Assembly: GCA_964388085.1 (NCBI GenBank)
Contig: CAYLZW010000041.1
Span: forward strand, 1-28,799
DNA length: 28,799 nt
From: CAYLZW01 sp964388085
Lineage (GTDB): Bacteria; Myxococcota; UBA727; CAYLZW01
Reading direction: 5' to 3'
In this document: positions 1 through 7,994 of the stretch, one piece after another
Position numbering within the stretch: the first letter of the stretch is position 1
Layout: every line of letters begins with the position of its first letter
Translations under genes and position numbers: made by a program
Notes under the pieces: generated by a model
What the model saw: only the letters and a program-made list of their open reading frames with translations
Database searches by the model: none
Told to the model about the DNA's origin: nothing

Positions 1-446
1 GCTACATCGCCCCCGAGGCGCTGCTCGGACGCGCCGTCGACCAGCGCGCCGACGTGTACGCGCTCGGGGTCGTCGCCTACATGATGCTCGCCGGCCGCTC
101 GCCGTTTTCGCACGCCGACAAGCGCGAGGTGCTGCGCCGGCAGCTCTCGGCGCGCTGCCTCGACGTCACGCAAGACGTCCCCGACGTGCCGGCCGTGCTC
201 GCCGAGCTGGTGCGCCGCTGCACCGAGCACGACCCCGACGACCGCTTCGAGGACTGCGGCGCCATCCTCGACCTGCTGGACGGACGGCGCTCCGAGCGCA
301 AGAGCGACGGAAACCTCAGCGTCGATCTCGAGCTGCGCTTCCCCCCGTCCGAGAAGGAGCGCGTGGACGCGCTGCTCGCGCGCCTGCGACAGGACCTCGA
401 GCAGGCGGTCCCCGACGCGCGCCTGCAGGTGCGTGAGCCGGCGTAG
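1..446 (+). CDS. Serine/threonine protein kinase, C-terminal part (5' truncated by the window edge)
   Basis: Only the end of the gene is present. The reading frame is open from base 3 and stops at TAG 444-446. The first residues read YIAPEAL, the activation-segment APE motif. They are followed by VDQRADVYALGVV, the subdomain IX Asp-x-Tyr/Trp-Ala-x-Gly helix of Hanks-type kinases. An HDPDDRF motif follows, which is the conserved subdomain XI arginine region. The ATP-binding lobe and catalytic HRD/DFG motifs must lie upstream of the window. After the kinase fold there is a hydrophilic tail of about 50 residues with a possible small alpha/beta element and no transmembrane helix, so this end of the protein is probably cytoplasmic. 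It likely phosphorylates Ser/Thr on unknown substrates. Kinases of this type are abundant in myxobacteria. The downstream oxidoreductase starts 77 bases later and a functional link is not evident. Confidence 0.9.
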   Translation, partial: YIAPEALLGRAVDQRADVYALGVVAYMMLAGRSPFSHADKREVLRRQLSARCLDVTQDVPDVPAVLAELVRRCTEHDPDDRFEDCGAILDLLDGRRSERKSDGNLSVDLELRFPPSEKERVDALLARLRQDLEQAVPDARLQVREPA

Positions 447-523
447 CGCACGCTCCCGCGCCGCCCGGCGAAGGTGTCTCGGGCGCCGTTGTCGCCCTCG
501 TGCGAACCCGATAGCAAGAGCGC

Positions 524-2575
524 ATGGTGGAGCTCCGCGCAAGCCGGCTGCAGCGCCGCGTCGACACTCGCGTCGCCAGGACCACGTGCAACCGAGACTG
601 TCCGGACGCGTGCGGCATCCTCGCGGACGTCGAGCGCCACCCCGAGGGAGAGCGCGTGGTGCGTCTTCGGGGAGACCCCGCGCACCCGGTCACGCAGGGC
701 TTCCTCTGTTACCGCACGAGCCACTTCCTCGAGCGCCAGTACGCGCCCGAGCGCTTGACCTCGCCGCTCCTGCGCAAAGGCGGCGCGCTCGTCGAGGTCG
801 GCTGGCAAGAGGCGCTCGACTTCGCGGCCGCGCGCTTGCTCGCCATCCGCGCCGAGTCGGGCCCGTCGTCGATCTTTCATTATCGCAGCGGCGGATCGCT
901 CGGGTACGTCAAGCACGTCGTCGACCTCTTCTTCGAGCGCTTCGGGCCCTGCGCGCGGAAGTCGGGCGATATCTGCAACGGCGCCGCCGAGGACGCCCAG
1001 CTCGAGGACTTCGGCGACCACGAGAGCAACGACCTGTTCGACCTCGAGAACGCACGCTCGATCGTGCTCTGGGGCAAGAACGTCTACACCTCGAGCCCGC
1101 ACACGATCCCGGTGTTGAAGCGCGCGAAGCAGCGAGGGGCGACGCTCACGCTCATCGACCCCGTGCACCACAAGACCGCGCGCCTGTGCGATCGCTACAT
1201 CCAGTCTCGCCCGGGCGGCGACCTGTCGTTGGCCCTCGCGGTCTCCCGTCTCCTCGTCGACGAGCAGCGCCTGCACCCGGACGCGTCCTCCTGGTGCGAC
1301 GGGCTCGACGACTGGCAGCGCCTCGTCACGCGACGATCGCTGCACGAGCACGCCGCCCTTGCGGGCGTCACCCTCGACGAGGTCCGGCACCTGGCGGACG
1401 CGCTCACCGCCTCGGCGCCCTGTACCATCCTGGTCGGCTGGGGCCTCGGGCGGCGCGCGAACGGCGGCACCACCGTGCGCGCCATCGACGCGCTCGGCGT
1501 CGTCACCGGCAACATCGGCGCGCCGGGAGCGGGCGTCTCGTTCTATTTCGGTCGCCGCAAGGGCGGAGACTTCTCGTTCGGCGACAGCGGCAGCGTCGCT
1601 CCGCGCACCATCCCGGAGCCGCTGTTTGGTCGGGCGCTGCTCGAGGCGCGCGATCCCCCCGTGCGCGCCGTGTGGATCACCGCGGCCAACCCGGTCGCCA
1701 TGCTGCCGGACTCCGAGACGAACGCCCGCGCGCTCGACGAGACCGAGCTGGTGGTCGTGGTCGACTCCTGGCTGAGCGACACCGCTCGACACGCTACCCT
1801 CGTGCTGCCGACCACCACGCTCCTCGAGGAGGACGACGTGCTCGGCGCCTACGGGCATCACTATGTCGGCGTGGCGCGTCCCGTCGTGCGGCCGCCGGAG
1901 GGCGCGCGCTCGGATCTCGAGATCCTGCAGGCCATCGCGGCGCGCACCGGCCTCGCGGAGGTGCTGCACGGCGACGCGCGCGAGTGGCAGCGTCGCATCA
2001 CCGCGCCGAAGCTCGCTCCGGCGGGGCTGTCGCTCGACGACATGGAGCAAGGCGCCGTGCGCTCTCCGGCCTGCGCGACGATCGCGTTCGAGGGGCGCCG
2101 CTTCGCGACCACGAACGGGAAGGCGCGTTTGCTCGGCGCTCTTGATCTCCGCGCGCTCGCGGACCGACACGACGAAGTGTTGGCGCTCGACGTGAACGAG
2201 TGGCCGCTCGAGCTGATGTCCACGTCGACCCCCGACTCACAGTGCTCGCAGTGGGTGCGGGAGCCGGACGCTCCTCTCGAGGCGACGCTGCACCCGGACG
2301 CCGCCGCCGGTGTCCCGAACGGCGCGCTCGCGCGGCTCGAGAGCCCGCTGTCGTCGCTGCTCGTGCGCGTGCGCTACGACGACAAGCAGCGCCTCGATCT
2401 CGTGCGCGTGCCGAAGGGGGGCTCGCTCGCCAAAGGTCGCTGCGCGAACGTGCTCGTCGCCGGGCGCCTCACCGACCGGGGCGGCGGCACGGCCATCTAT
2501 GACCAACGCGTGCGCCTCGTGCCCCTCGACGAAGGGCCGGCGGGCGACGGCGAGACAAGCGACCCGGAGAGGTGA
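524..2575 (+). CDS. Molybdopterin-dependent oxidoreductase (DMSO reductase superfamily)
   Basis: The 683-residue protein opens with an N-terminal [4Fe-4S] motif, C22-x3-C26-x3-C30-x31-C62, typical of prokaryotic bis-MGD enzymes. C151, in GDICNGAAEDA, sits where formate dehydrogenase and assimilatory nitrate reductase carry their Sec/Cys molybdenum ligand, so a Cys ligand is likely; this rests on alignment by eye. The C-terminal 110 residues (HPDAAAGVPNGALARL) look like the molybdopterin dinucleotide-binding domain. There is no twin-arginine signal and no neighbouring Fe-S or membrane subunit, so it is probably a cytoplasmic single-subunit enzyme. Its substrate cannot be told from sequence. 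ATG 524 puts the first cysteine at residue 22, as expected. The next gene follows after four bases, so the two are probably co-transcribed. Confidence 0.9.
   Translation: MVELRASRLQRRVDTRVARTTCNRDCPDACGILADVERHPEGERVVRLRGDPAHPVTQGFLCYRTSHFLERQYAPERLTSPLLRKGGALVEVGWQEALDFAAARLLAIRAESGPSSIFHYRSGGSLGYVKHVVDLFFERFGPCARKSGDICNGAAEDAQLEDFGDHESNDLFDLENARSIVLWGKNVYTSSPHTIPVLKRAKQRGATLTLIDPVHHKTARLCDRYIQSRPGGDLSLALAVSRLLVDEQRLHPDASSWCDGLDDWQRLVTRRSLHEHAALAGVTLDEVRHLADALTASAPCTILVGWGLGRRANGGTTVRAIDALGVVTGNIGAPGAGVSFYFGRRKGGDFSFGDSGSVAPRTIPEPLFGRALLEARDPPVRAVWITAANPVAMLPDSETNARALDETELVVVVDSWLSDTARHATLVLPTTTLLEEDDVLGAYGHHYVGVARPVVRPPEGARSDLEILQAIAARTGLAEVLHGDAREWQRRITAPKLAPAGLSLDDMEQGAVRSPACATIAFEGRRFATTNGKARLLGALDLRALADRHDEVLALDVNEWPLELMSTSTPDSQCSQWVREPDAPLEATLHPDAAAGVPNGALARLESPLSSLLVRVRYDDKQRLDLVRVPKGGSLAKGRCANVLVAGRLTDRGGGTAIYDQRVRLVPLDEGPAGDGETSDPER
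2566..2572 (+). promoter_or_regulatory. Shine-Dalgarno GGAGAGG deciding a GTG start
   Basis: GGAGAGG lies 7 bases before GTG 2580 and overlaps the end of the oxidoreductase gene. The nearby ATG 2576 is followed almost at once by a stop in its frame, so GTG 2580 is the credible start of the following lipoprotein gene. Confidence 0.6.
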
Positions 2576-2579
2576 TGAC

Positions 2580-3824
2580 GTGAGGAAGGCTGTGACCGGC
2601 GGGTGCCTTGGCGCTCTGATGACGCTGTCCCTCGGCTGCGATCTCGACACGCTCATCGGCACCGGCGCACCCGACGCCGGCGTGGTTGGAGATGGTGGCG
2701 CACAAGCTCTCGACGACGCCGGCCCGGGCGGGCAGGCTTGCGCGGCGCTCTCGAGCCCGGGCCCGGCGGACAAGGCGCGCGTGGTCGTGACGGGGCACTC
2801 CACCAAGGGCATCGGCGGCGTCGACGAGGTCCACTTCCTGCGCACGGCGTCCCTCGACGAGGCCGGCTTCACGGACGTCGGGGAGACGCTCGATCTCGAC
2901 TTTTCTCCCGTGCGCATCGAGATCGTGCCGTCCGGCGCCTTCGCCATCGTGCTCGGCGACGAGGGGGCGCTCGCCAGCGTCGCCATCGGCGGCGACGGGA
3001 CGCTCACGCTCGTCGACCAGGTGGAGCTCGGCCTCTTCGGCATGAACGACCTGCGCCTGTCCGCGGACGGCGACGAAGCGTTCGCCATGGCGGCGGACGT
3101 GACGGAGGAGACGGCGGGGATCAGCGTCGTCAAGATCGCCTGTGACGGGACGCTGGCCATCGCTGACGATGGCTTCTTCGGCCTGCGCCTCGCGCGCTCC
3201 CTGGCGTTTTTGCCCGGCGAGGAGCGCGCGGTGCTGCTCGGTGGCCAGGCGGCCTTCGAGCCCGTCGACGATGACGACGTGCGCTTGCTCGCGCGCGCGG
3301 GCGACGGCTTCGAACAGATCGGCGCCTTCGATCTCTACGGCGACTTCGTCGACACCTTGCGCATCGCCGTCTCTCCGGACGGCAGCACGCTGATCATCCC
3401 GAACGGCTCGCCCCTCTCCGCCGAGACGCACCAGGCGCTCATCGCCGACATCGAGGGCGACGTCATCCGCGTGTCCCACCGCGTCACCGGGCTCGAGGAC
3501 GCGCGCGAGGCGCTCTTCTCACCGGATGGACAGACCGCGCTCGTGACGCTGTTCGGCAGAAACCGCGTCGTCGTGTTGGCGGACGCCGGCAGCGGGCTCG
3601 AGGCCGTCGACGAGATCACCGGCATCGGCCTGGCGGAGCAGATGGCGCTCGTCGCGCGCGGCAGCCTCTCGGGCACGGTGCTCGTCAGCAGCGTCGACAC
3701 CGACGGCACGGCGAACGTCGCCCGGCTGCGGATTATCGCCAAGGGCGAGGTCACAGACCTTGGGCAGCTCGACCTGCCCGAGGGGTTCGAGTACCTGCCG
3801 CGCGCGTTGGCGGTTCAGCCCTGA
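2580..3824 (+). CDS. Lipoprotein with WD40/YVTN-like beta-propeller repeats
   Basis: The 414-residue protein starts at GTG 2580, just after the oxidoreductase stop. The N-terminus is a short basic stretch, a hydrophobic segment and an imperfect lipobox SLGC with lipidated Cys 20. A linker rich in Asp, Ala and Gly follows (PDAG, DDAG), a style common in myxobacterial surface lipoproteins. The rest is repeated beta-strand units with motifs such as LSADGDEAFAMA, SPDGSTLIIPNG and FSPDGQTALVTL, which are typical of WD40/YVTN beta-propeller blades. No catalytic motif is seen. It is probably an envelope-anchored binding or scaffold protein. Tight spacing suggests co-expression with the molybdoenzyme, although that enzyme seems cytoplasmic, so a direct partnership is doubtful. 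It ends 7 bases before a convergent gene. Confidence 0.8.
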   Translation: MRKAVTGGCLGALMTLSLGCDLDTLIGTGAPDAGVVGDGGAQALDDAGPGGQACAALSSPGPADKARVVVTGHSTKGIGGVDEVHFLRTASLDEAGFTDVGETLDLDFSPVRIEIVPSGAFAIVLGDEGALASVAIGGDGTLTLVDQVELGLFGMNDLRLSADGDEAFAMAADVTEETAGISVVKIACDGTLAIADDGFFGLRLARSLAFLPGEERAVLLGGQAAFEPVDDDDVRLLARAGDGFEQIGAFDLYGDFVDTLRIAVSPDGSTLIIPNGSPLSAETHQALIADIEGDVIRVSHRVTGLEDAREALFSPDGQTALVTLFGRNRVVVLADAGSGLEAVDEITGIGLAEQMALVARGSLSGTVLVSSVDTDGTANVARLRIIAKGEVTDLGQLDLPEGFEYLPRALAVQP

Positions 3825-3831
3825 TCGATGC

Positions 3832-4530
3832 TCAAGCCAGCGCCGGCTCTCGACGCTGGCGCAGCACCTGACGCATGGAGGCCACGTGCGCGAACAGCGC
3901 GAGCGGCACCACGAACGTCAGCAGCCACAGGAAGGGTGTCGTCGCCAGGACAGGCACCGCCGCCGTGCTGAGCACGAGCAGCGCTTCGCCGAGCACGACG
4001 GCGAGCAACACGAGCCCGAGGCCGTGCAGCGCGAGCACCCAGCGATCCGAGAGCGCGCGGTCGCGATAGACGAGCCAGGCCACGAGCGGCGCGAGCGCCC
4101 CCGTGATGAGATCGAGGCTCATGCCAAAGGCGGCGACGCGGTAGGGCAGATGCCCCTCGGCGGCCAAGCGCCACAAGCACAGCGCGAGAGGGACGCGGAA
4201 GCCTTGGAAGCCGACCAGCCACCCGCCCGAGCTGCGATCGAGCGCCGGGGCGAGCGAGCGAGAGAGCGCCGCGGCCAGCGCGGCGAGGACGCCGGCGGCG
4301 GTGAGCGCCCACAGCGCGCGCTCGTCGAGGAAGGTGCCGCTCGGCGCATAAGCCGATGGGATCGACAGCCACGCCGCGAGCGTGACGCCGACGCTGAGGC
4401 CGGTCGCCGGGCGTACGCGCGCGACATGCGCGAGCCAGACGAGCAGCGCGGCGAAGAGGGCGACGGCGATGACGGCGAAGGACTGCGCGCAGAAGCTCGA
4501 AGGCATCCGAGCGCGTAACGACGACGACAT
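3832..4530 (-). CDS. Multi-spanning membrane protein of unknown function
   Basis: The 232-residue protein has about seven hydrophobic segments separated by short loops. A central conserved-looking stretch, from GFQGFRVPLAL through a Leu/Trp-rich helix to FGMSLDLITG, resembles a conserved hypothetical membrane family. That family is recalled from memory in Bacteroidota and Proteobacteria, with an FR-(V/L)xLEL ... P..MT..G.N.DI pattern. No enzymatic or transporter motif is recognised. The frame stays open upstream to 4620, but the first 30 residues of that version are low-complexity and polar. ATG 4530 or ATG 4506 is more likely, and neither has a clear ribosome binding site. The gene converges on the propeller lipoprotein gene with a 7-base gap and lies about 200 bases downstream of the ligase on the same strand. 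Confidence 0.7.
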   Translation of the reverse strand: MSSSLRARMPSSFCAQSFAVIAVALFAALLVWLAHVARVRPATGLSVGVTLAAWLSIPSAYAPSGTFLDERALWALTAAGVLAALAAALSRSLAPALDRSSGGWLVGFQGFRVPLALCLWRLAAEGHLPYRVAAFGMSLDLITGALAPLVAWLVYRDRALSDRWVLALHGLGLVLLAVVLGEALLVLSTAAVPVLATTPFLWLLTFVVPLALFAHVASMRQVLRQRREPALA

Positions 4531-4731
4531 CGGCCCGCTGGTCGAGTGAGCGGCGCCGCCTGGTGCTCCCTCACCGCTCGCGCCGCACGATGGCGCCGTC
4601 GAGCAGCCGCTCACGGCCATCGCGCCGCACGTCGCTCCTCGCGAAGCCGGCGCGCGCGGCCGATGAGCTCCTCCCCGATGAAGCCATGCGGGCGCCGGAG
4701 CGGAGCGGACGAGCAGCGGAGCATCCCCGCG

Positions 4732-5739
4732 TCACCCTCGCGGCCGCTCTCGGACCACGTCCTCGGGGACCTTGTCTTCGCGTAAGCCGAGGAAGGACGG
4801 GTGACGCACGTGTCCGGCCCGCGTCCACTCGGTGAGCTCGATCTCGGCGACGAGGCGCGGCGTCGCCCAGCGCGCGTCCTTGAGCCCGGGCGCCGTCGGC
4901 TTCTCTTCGAGCGGTGGGGTGCTGCGCTCGAGCCGCCCGAGCCGTTCGCGCAGCTCTCGGCGCTCCTCGCGCGAGAATCCGGTGCCGACGCGGCCCGCGT
5001 AGCGCAGGTGGCCGTCGTCGTCATAGACGCCCAGCACCAGGGCGCCGAGGTGATCGCGCGCGTTGGTCGGCGGTGTCCAGCCGACGACGATGAGCTCCTG
5101 CCGCGCCGTACACTTGGTCTTCTGCCAGGTGCCGTCGCGCCGCCCTCGGTACTGCGCGTGCCGGCGCTTCGAGACGACGCCCTCGGCTCCCGACTGGCAG
5201 GCGGCCTCGAACACCCGATCGCCACGGCCGATGACGTGATCGAGGTAGCGCAGCCGAGAGGCGGAGGGCGCCGCGGACAAGAGCTCCGCGAGCGCGCGCT
5301 TGCGCTCCTCGAGCGGCGCGCCCGTGAGATCCCAGCCGTCGAGCCACAGCAGGTCGAAGGCCAGCAACACGATGTCGTGCTCGCCGCCGTGGTGGATCCC
5401 GTGCACGAGCCGCTCGAAGGAGGTGCGCCCGTCGGCGTCGAAGACGACCGCCTCACCGTCGATGAGGGCCCTCCTGCCGAGCGCGCGCGCGTCGCCCGCG
5501 AGAGACGGCAGCTTCCCCGTCCAGCTCTTCTGGTTGCGGCTCCACAGCGCCGTGTCGTCGCCGTCGACGACGACGAGCACGCGATAGCCGTCGACCTTCA
5601 GCTCGTGCAGCCAGTCGTCTCCGCGCGGCACCGCTTTGACGAGGGTCGCGAGCTGCGGGGGCAGGTACTGCGGGCGTCCGGGAGCTGCCCGCGCGCCGGT
5701 CGCAGGTGGCCGCGACAGGCGAGCGGGCTTACGCGACAT
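4732..5739 (-). CDS. ATP-dependent DNA ligase, LigD ligase-domain type, stand-alone
   Basis: The 335-residue protein seals DNA nicks using ATP and belongs to the bacterial non-homologous end-joining ligase family. Motif I is ELKVDGYR with catalytic Lys 48. IDGEAVVFD (about 93-101) is motif III, EGVVSKR (186-192) is motif IV and WQKTK (205-209) is motif V. The C-terminal third, from about 213, is the OB-fold domain, including RYAGRVGTGF and WTRAGHVRHPSFLGLREDK. Full LigD proteins also carry polymerase and phosphoesterase domains, and both are absent here. No ku gene is in the window. The first 22 residues are Arg/Pro-rich and probably disordered. The start ATG 5739 overlaps the aldehyde dehydrogenase stop by 11 bases, so translation is probably coupled to that gene. 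Confidence 0.92.
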   Translation of the reverse strand: MSRKPARLSRPPATGARAAPGRPQYLPPQLATLVKAVPRGDDWLHELKVDGYRVLVVVDGDDTALWSRNQKSWTGKLPSLAGDARALGRRALIDGEAVVFDADGRTSFERLVHGIHHGGEHDIVLLAFDLLWLDGWDLTGAPLEERKRALAELLSAAPSASRLRYLDHVIGRGDRVFEAACQSGAEGVVSKRRHAQYRGRRDGTWQKTKCTARQELIVVGWTPPTNARDHLGALVLGVYDDDGHLRYAGRVGTGFSREERRELRERLGRLERSTPPLEEKPTAPGLKDARWATPRLVAEIELTEWTRAGHVRHPSFLGLREDKVPEDVVRERPRG

Positions 5740-7090
5740 AGATCGTCTTCACGTTGACGAGCTCGCGGATGCCGAACGATGACAGCTCTCGGCCGTGCCC
5801 GGACGCCTTGGTGCCGCCGAAGGGGAGGCGCGGGTCCGAGTGCACGAGCGCGTTCACGAAGACGCTGCCCGCGTCGATCCCCGCGCGCGCAAAGCGCTCT
5901 CCACGCGCGCGATCCTCGGTGAACACGGCGGCGCCGAGACCGTAGTCGCTGTCGTTGGCGATGCGCAGCGCATCGTCCTCGTCCCGGGCGCGGATGAGCG
6001 CCGCCACCGGACCGAAGACCTCGTCGTCGTAGACCGGCATGCCCGGCGCGACATGGCGCAAGACCGTGGGCGGATACCAGGCGCCGGCGAGGTCAGGCAC
6101 GGCGCCACCGAGCAGCACCTCGGCCCCCTGGTCGACGCTGCGCTCCACCTGCTCGTGCAGCTTGTCGCGCAGATCCACGCGCGCGAGCGGCCCCACATCG
6201 GTCTCCTCGTCGAGCGGGTCGCCGACGCGCGCGAGCGCCATGCGCGCAACGAAGAGCTCTTCGAAGTCATCGTAGACGTCGTCCACGGCGATGAAGCGCT
6301 TGGCCGCGATGCAGCTCTGGCCGCTGTTGACGAGGCGGCTCTTCACGCAGACCTCCACCGCGCTCTCGAGATCGGCGTCGGCCAGCACGACGTAGGGGTC
6401 GCTGCCGCCGAGCTCGAGCACGCACTTCTTCAGCGCGTGTCCGGCGCGTGCGGCGACCGCTCGGCCGGCCGCGGCGCTGCCGGTCAAGCTCACGGCGACC
6501 ACACGCGGATCGTCGATGAGGTCCTGCGCGCGCTCATGGTCGAGGAACAGGCTCTGCAGCGCGCTGCTCGGGAAGTCGGCGTCGTGCAGGATCTCCTCGA
6601 TGGCGAGCGCACAACCCGGCACATTCGACGCGTGCTTCAGCACGGCGACGTTGCCCGCGACGAGCGTCGGGGCGGCGAAGCGGAACACCTGCCAGAAGGG
6701 AAAGTTCCACGGCATGATCGCCAGCACGACGCCGAGCGGCTCGAAGCTGACGTAGCTCTTGAGCGCGTCCGTCTGGATCGGCATCTGCGCGAGGAAGTGC
6801 TCGGCGTAGTCCGCGTAGTAGAGGCACACCCAAGCGCACTTCTCGATCTCGGCGCGTCCTTGCACGACGGGCTTGCCCATCTCTCGCGCCATGAGCTCAG
6901 CCAGCTCCTGGGCTCGCTCCTCGAGGATGTCGGCCGCGGCGTGTAGCGCTCGGGTCCGCTCGCGCAGCGGCGTCCGGCGCCACTCGAGGAACGTCTGCTG
7001 CGCCCGCTCGAGCCGGCGCGAGATCTCGTCGTCGTTCATCCCGCGGTGCGCCTCGAGGGCCTGCCCCGTGGCGGGGTTCATCGACTGCAT
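5729..7090 (-). CDS. NAD(P)-dependent aldehyde dehydrogenase, succinate-semialdehyde dehydrogenase type
   Basis: The 453-residue enzyme oxidises an aldehyde to its carboxylate. It shows the standard ALDH motifs: MPWNFPFW with the oxyanion Asn 129, Lys 152 for cofactor binding, LTGSAAAG, LELGGSDP with general base Glu 226, and NSGQSCIAAKR with nucleophile Cys 260. The overall pattern (NPATG start, QSCIAAKRFIV-like core, PFGGTKASGHGRELS near the end) matches the short Sad/GabD group that acts on succinate semialdehyde, but the substrate is inferred. ATG 7090 is preceded by GGAGG at suitable spacing. The gene is first in a two-gene unit with the DNA ligase, which it overlaps by 11 bases. I see no metabolic reason for that pairing. 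Confidence 0.92.
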   Translation of the reverse strand: MQSMNPATGQALEAHRGMNDDEISRRLERAQQTFLEWRRTPLRERTRALHAAADILEERAQELAELMAREMGKPVVQGRAEIEKCAWVCLYYADYAEHFLAQMPIQTDALKSYVSFEPLGVVLAIMPWNFPFWQVFRFAAPTLVAGNVAVLKHASNVPGCALAIEEILHDADFPSSALQSLFLDHERAQDLIDDPRVVAVSLTGSAAAGRAVAARAGHALKKCVLELGGSDPYVVLADADLESAVEVCVKSRLVNSGQSCIAAKRFIAVDDVYDDFEELFVARMALARVGDPLDEETDVGPLARVDLRDKLHEQVERSVDQGAEVLLGGAVPDLAGAWYPPTVLRHVAPGMPVYDDEVFGPVAALIRARDEDDALRIANDSDYGLGAAVFTEDRARGERFARAGIDAGSVFVNALVHSDPRLPFGGTKASGHGRELSSFGIRELVNVKTIYVA

Positions 7091-7216
7091 CGCGCCTCCG
7101 CGTCAGATCGCCTCAGCTGCGCCGGGGCGCAGGCATGAGACGAGGGTCTACGGCGAGGGCACGCAAGCAGCGCACCAAGACGCCTTCGTGCGCGTCCAGC
7201 GAGCACAGGACGAGAA

Positions 7217-7238
7217 GAGCCGCCTACGAGGGCGGCTC
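7217..7238 (-). terminator. Probable intrinsic terminator downstream of the DUF4920-like lipoprotein gene
   Basis: GAGCCGCC and GGCGGCTC form a perfect 8-bp stem around a 6-base loop. On the minus strand the stem is followed by TTCTCGTCC, a short pyrimidine tract. It lies 53 bases past the lipoprotein stop and before the aldehyde dehydrogenase gene, so it separates two minus-strand transcription units. Confidence 0.6.
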
Positions 7239-7291
7239 TCTTCTCGGCAGGAGTGTGCGCGCGGCAGCACGCCTCACCGGCGCGCTCGTCG

Positions 7292-7921
7292 TCAGCTGCC
7301 GGACGGGCGCATCTCGACGGCGACGGCGGCGATCTGCACCTCCACCTTCTCGCCGACGATCTTCTGGGCCTCGCCACCCTCGGCTTCGACCCGATCGTCC
7401 TCGAGGTGTTGCGCCTCCGACTCCGACAGCGTGGTGACCTTGAGATCACCCTCGACGACGGCCTCCTGCCCGACGGAGCTCCGCGGCATGAAGAAGCGGT
7501 AGCCCTTCGAGGTGATGCGGATGGTCTTGGCCGCCGCGGCATGCGTCGGGTCGTGGGGCCGGAGCACGAACCAGCAGCCCTTCTTGGCGCAGACCTGGTC
7601 CACGGTGCCGGTGACCTTCACGCTCTTGCCGTCGAGGACCTTCGCCTCTTCCAGCGCGGCGACGACGCTCAACGAGGCCGCCTGGGTCAGCGCCTCGCCG
7701 CGGCGCACGACGCCGTCGGCGTCCACCTGATCGCGGTCGGAGGGTGACTCGCCCTTGCCCGGCGCCACCGCGGCGGTGGCCGGCTGGGACGACGCTGCGG
7801 GCTCGCTGGCGGCGGGCGCGGCGCCGGTGGGAGCGACCTCCGCGGGGGTGTCTTCTTTCGTGCAGGCGAACGCGAGCGGCAGGACGACGACGCTGACGAG
7901 GGACAGGACTGACCGGCGCAT
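7292..7921 (-). CDS. Lipoprotein with DUF4920-like domain
   Basis: The 209-residue protein has a signal peptide ending in lipobox AFAC (lipidated Cys 20). A linker rich in Ala, Pro, Ser and Thr follows to about residue 65. The folded part, about 75-205, carries VKVTGTVDQVCAKKGCWFVL. This matches the signature of the DUF4920 family, whose members have an OB-like fold with a conserved Cys-x3-5-Gly-Cys-Trp element. The two close cysteines could bind metal or form a disulfide; the family's function is not established. ATG 7921 is preceded by GAGG at plausible spacing. A hairpin terminator follows the gene. The next gene upstream on the same strand encodes another lipoprotein 73 bases away. Confidence 0.8.
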   Translation of the reverse strand: MRRSVLSLVSVVVLPLAFACTKEDTPAEVAPTGAAPAASEPAASSQPATAAVAPGKGESPSDRDQVDADGVVRRGEALTQAASLSVVAALEEAKVLDGKSVKVTGTVDQVCAKKGCWFVLRPHDPTHAAAAKTIRITSKGYRFFMPRSSVGQEAVVEGDLKVTTLSESEAQHLEDDRVEAEGGEAQKIVGEKVEVQIAAVAVEMRPSGS

Positions 7922-7994
7922 GGGAGACCTCGCGGTGATGCTGCCCGAGCTATAGCGGATGGGCGCCGAGAGAAAAGTGCCTGCCGGGCCGGCC

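Noticed and set aside
77..2170. Long minus-strand open frame of 697 codons opposite the kinase and molybdoenzyme
   Set aside because: It is a high-GC shadow: Arg/Ala/Gly-rich with no domain pattern, while the plus strand encodes a complete molybdoenzyme.
3776..3800. T-loop-like GGTTCGAG as part of a tRNA
   Set aside because: It lies within the propeller lipoprotein coding region and no acceptor or anticodon stem can be built around it.
4531..4731. Possible small gene between the membrane protein and the ligase
   Set aside because: Short open frames exist on both strands, but none has a start with a ribosome binding site or a recognisable motif; I see nothing there that I can support.
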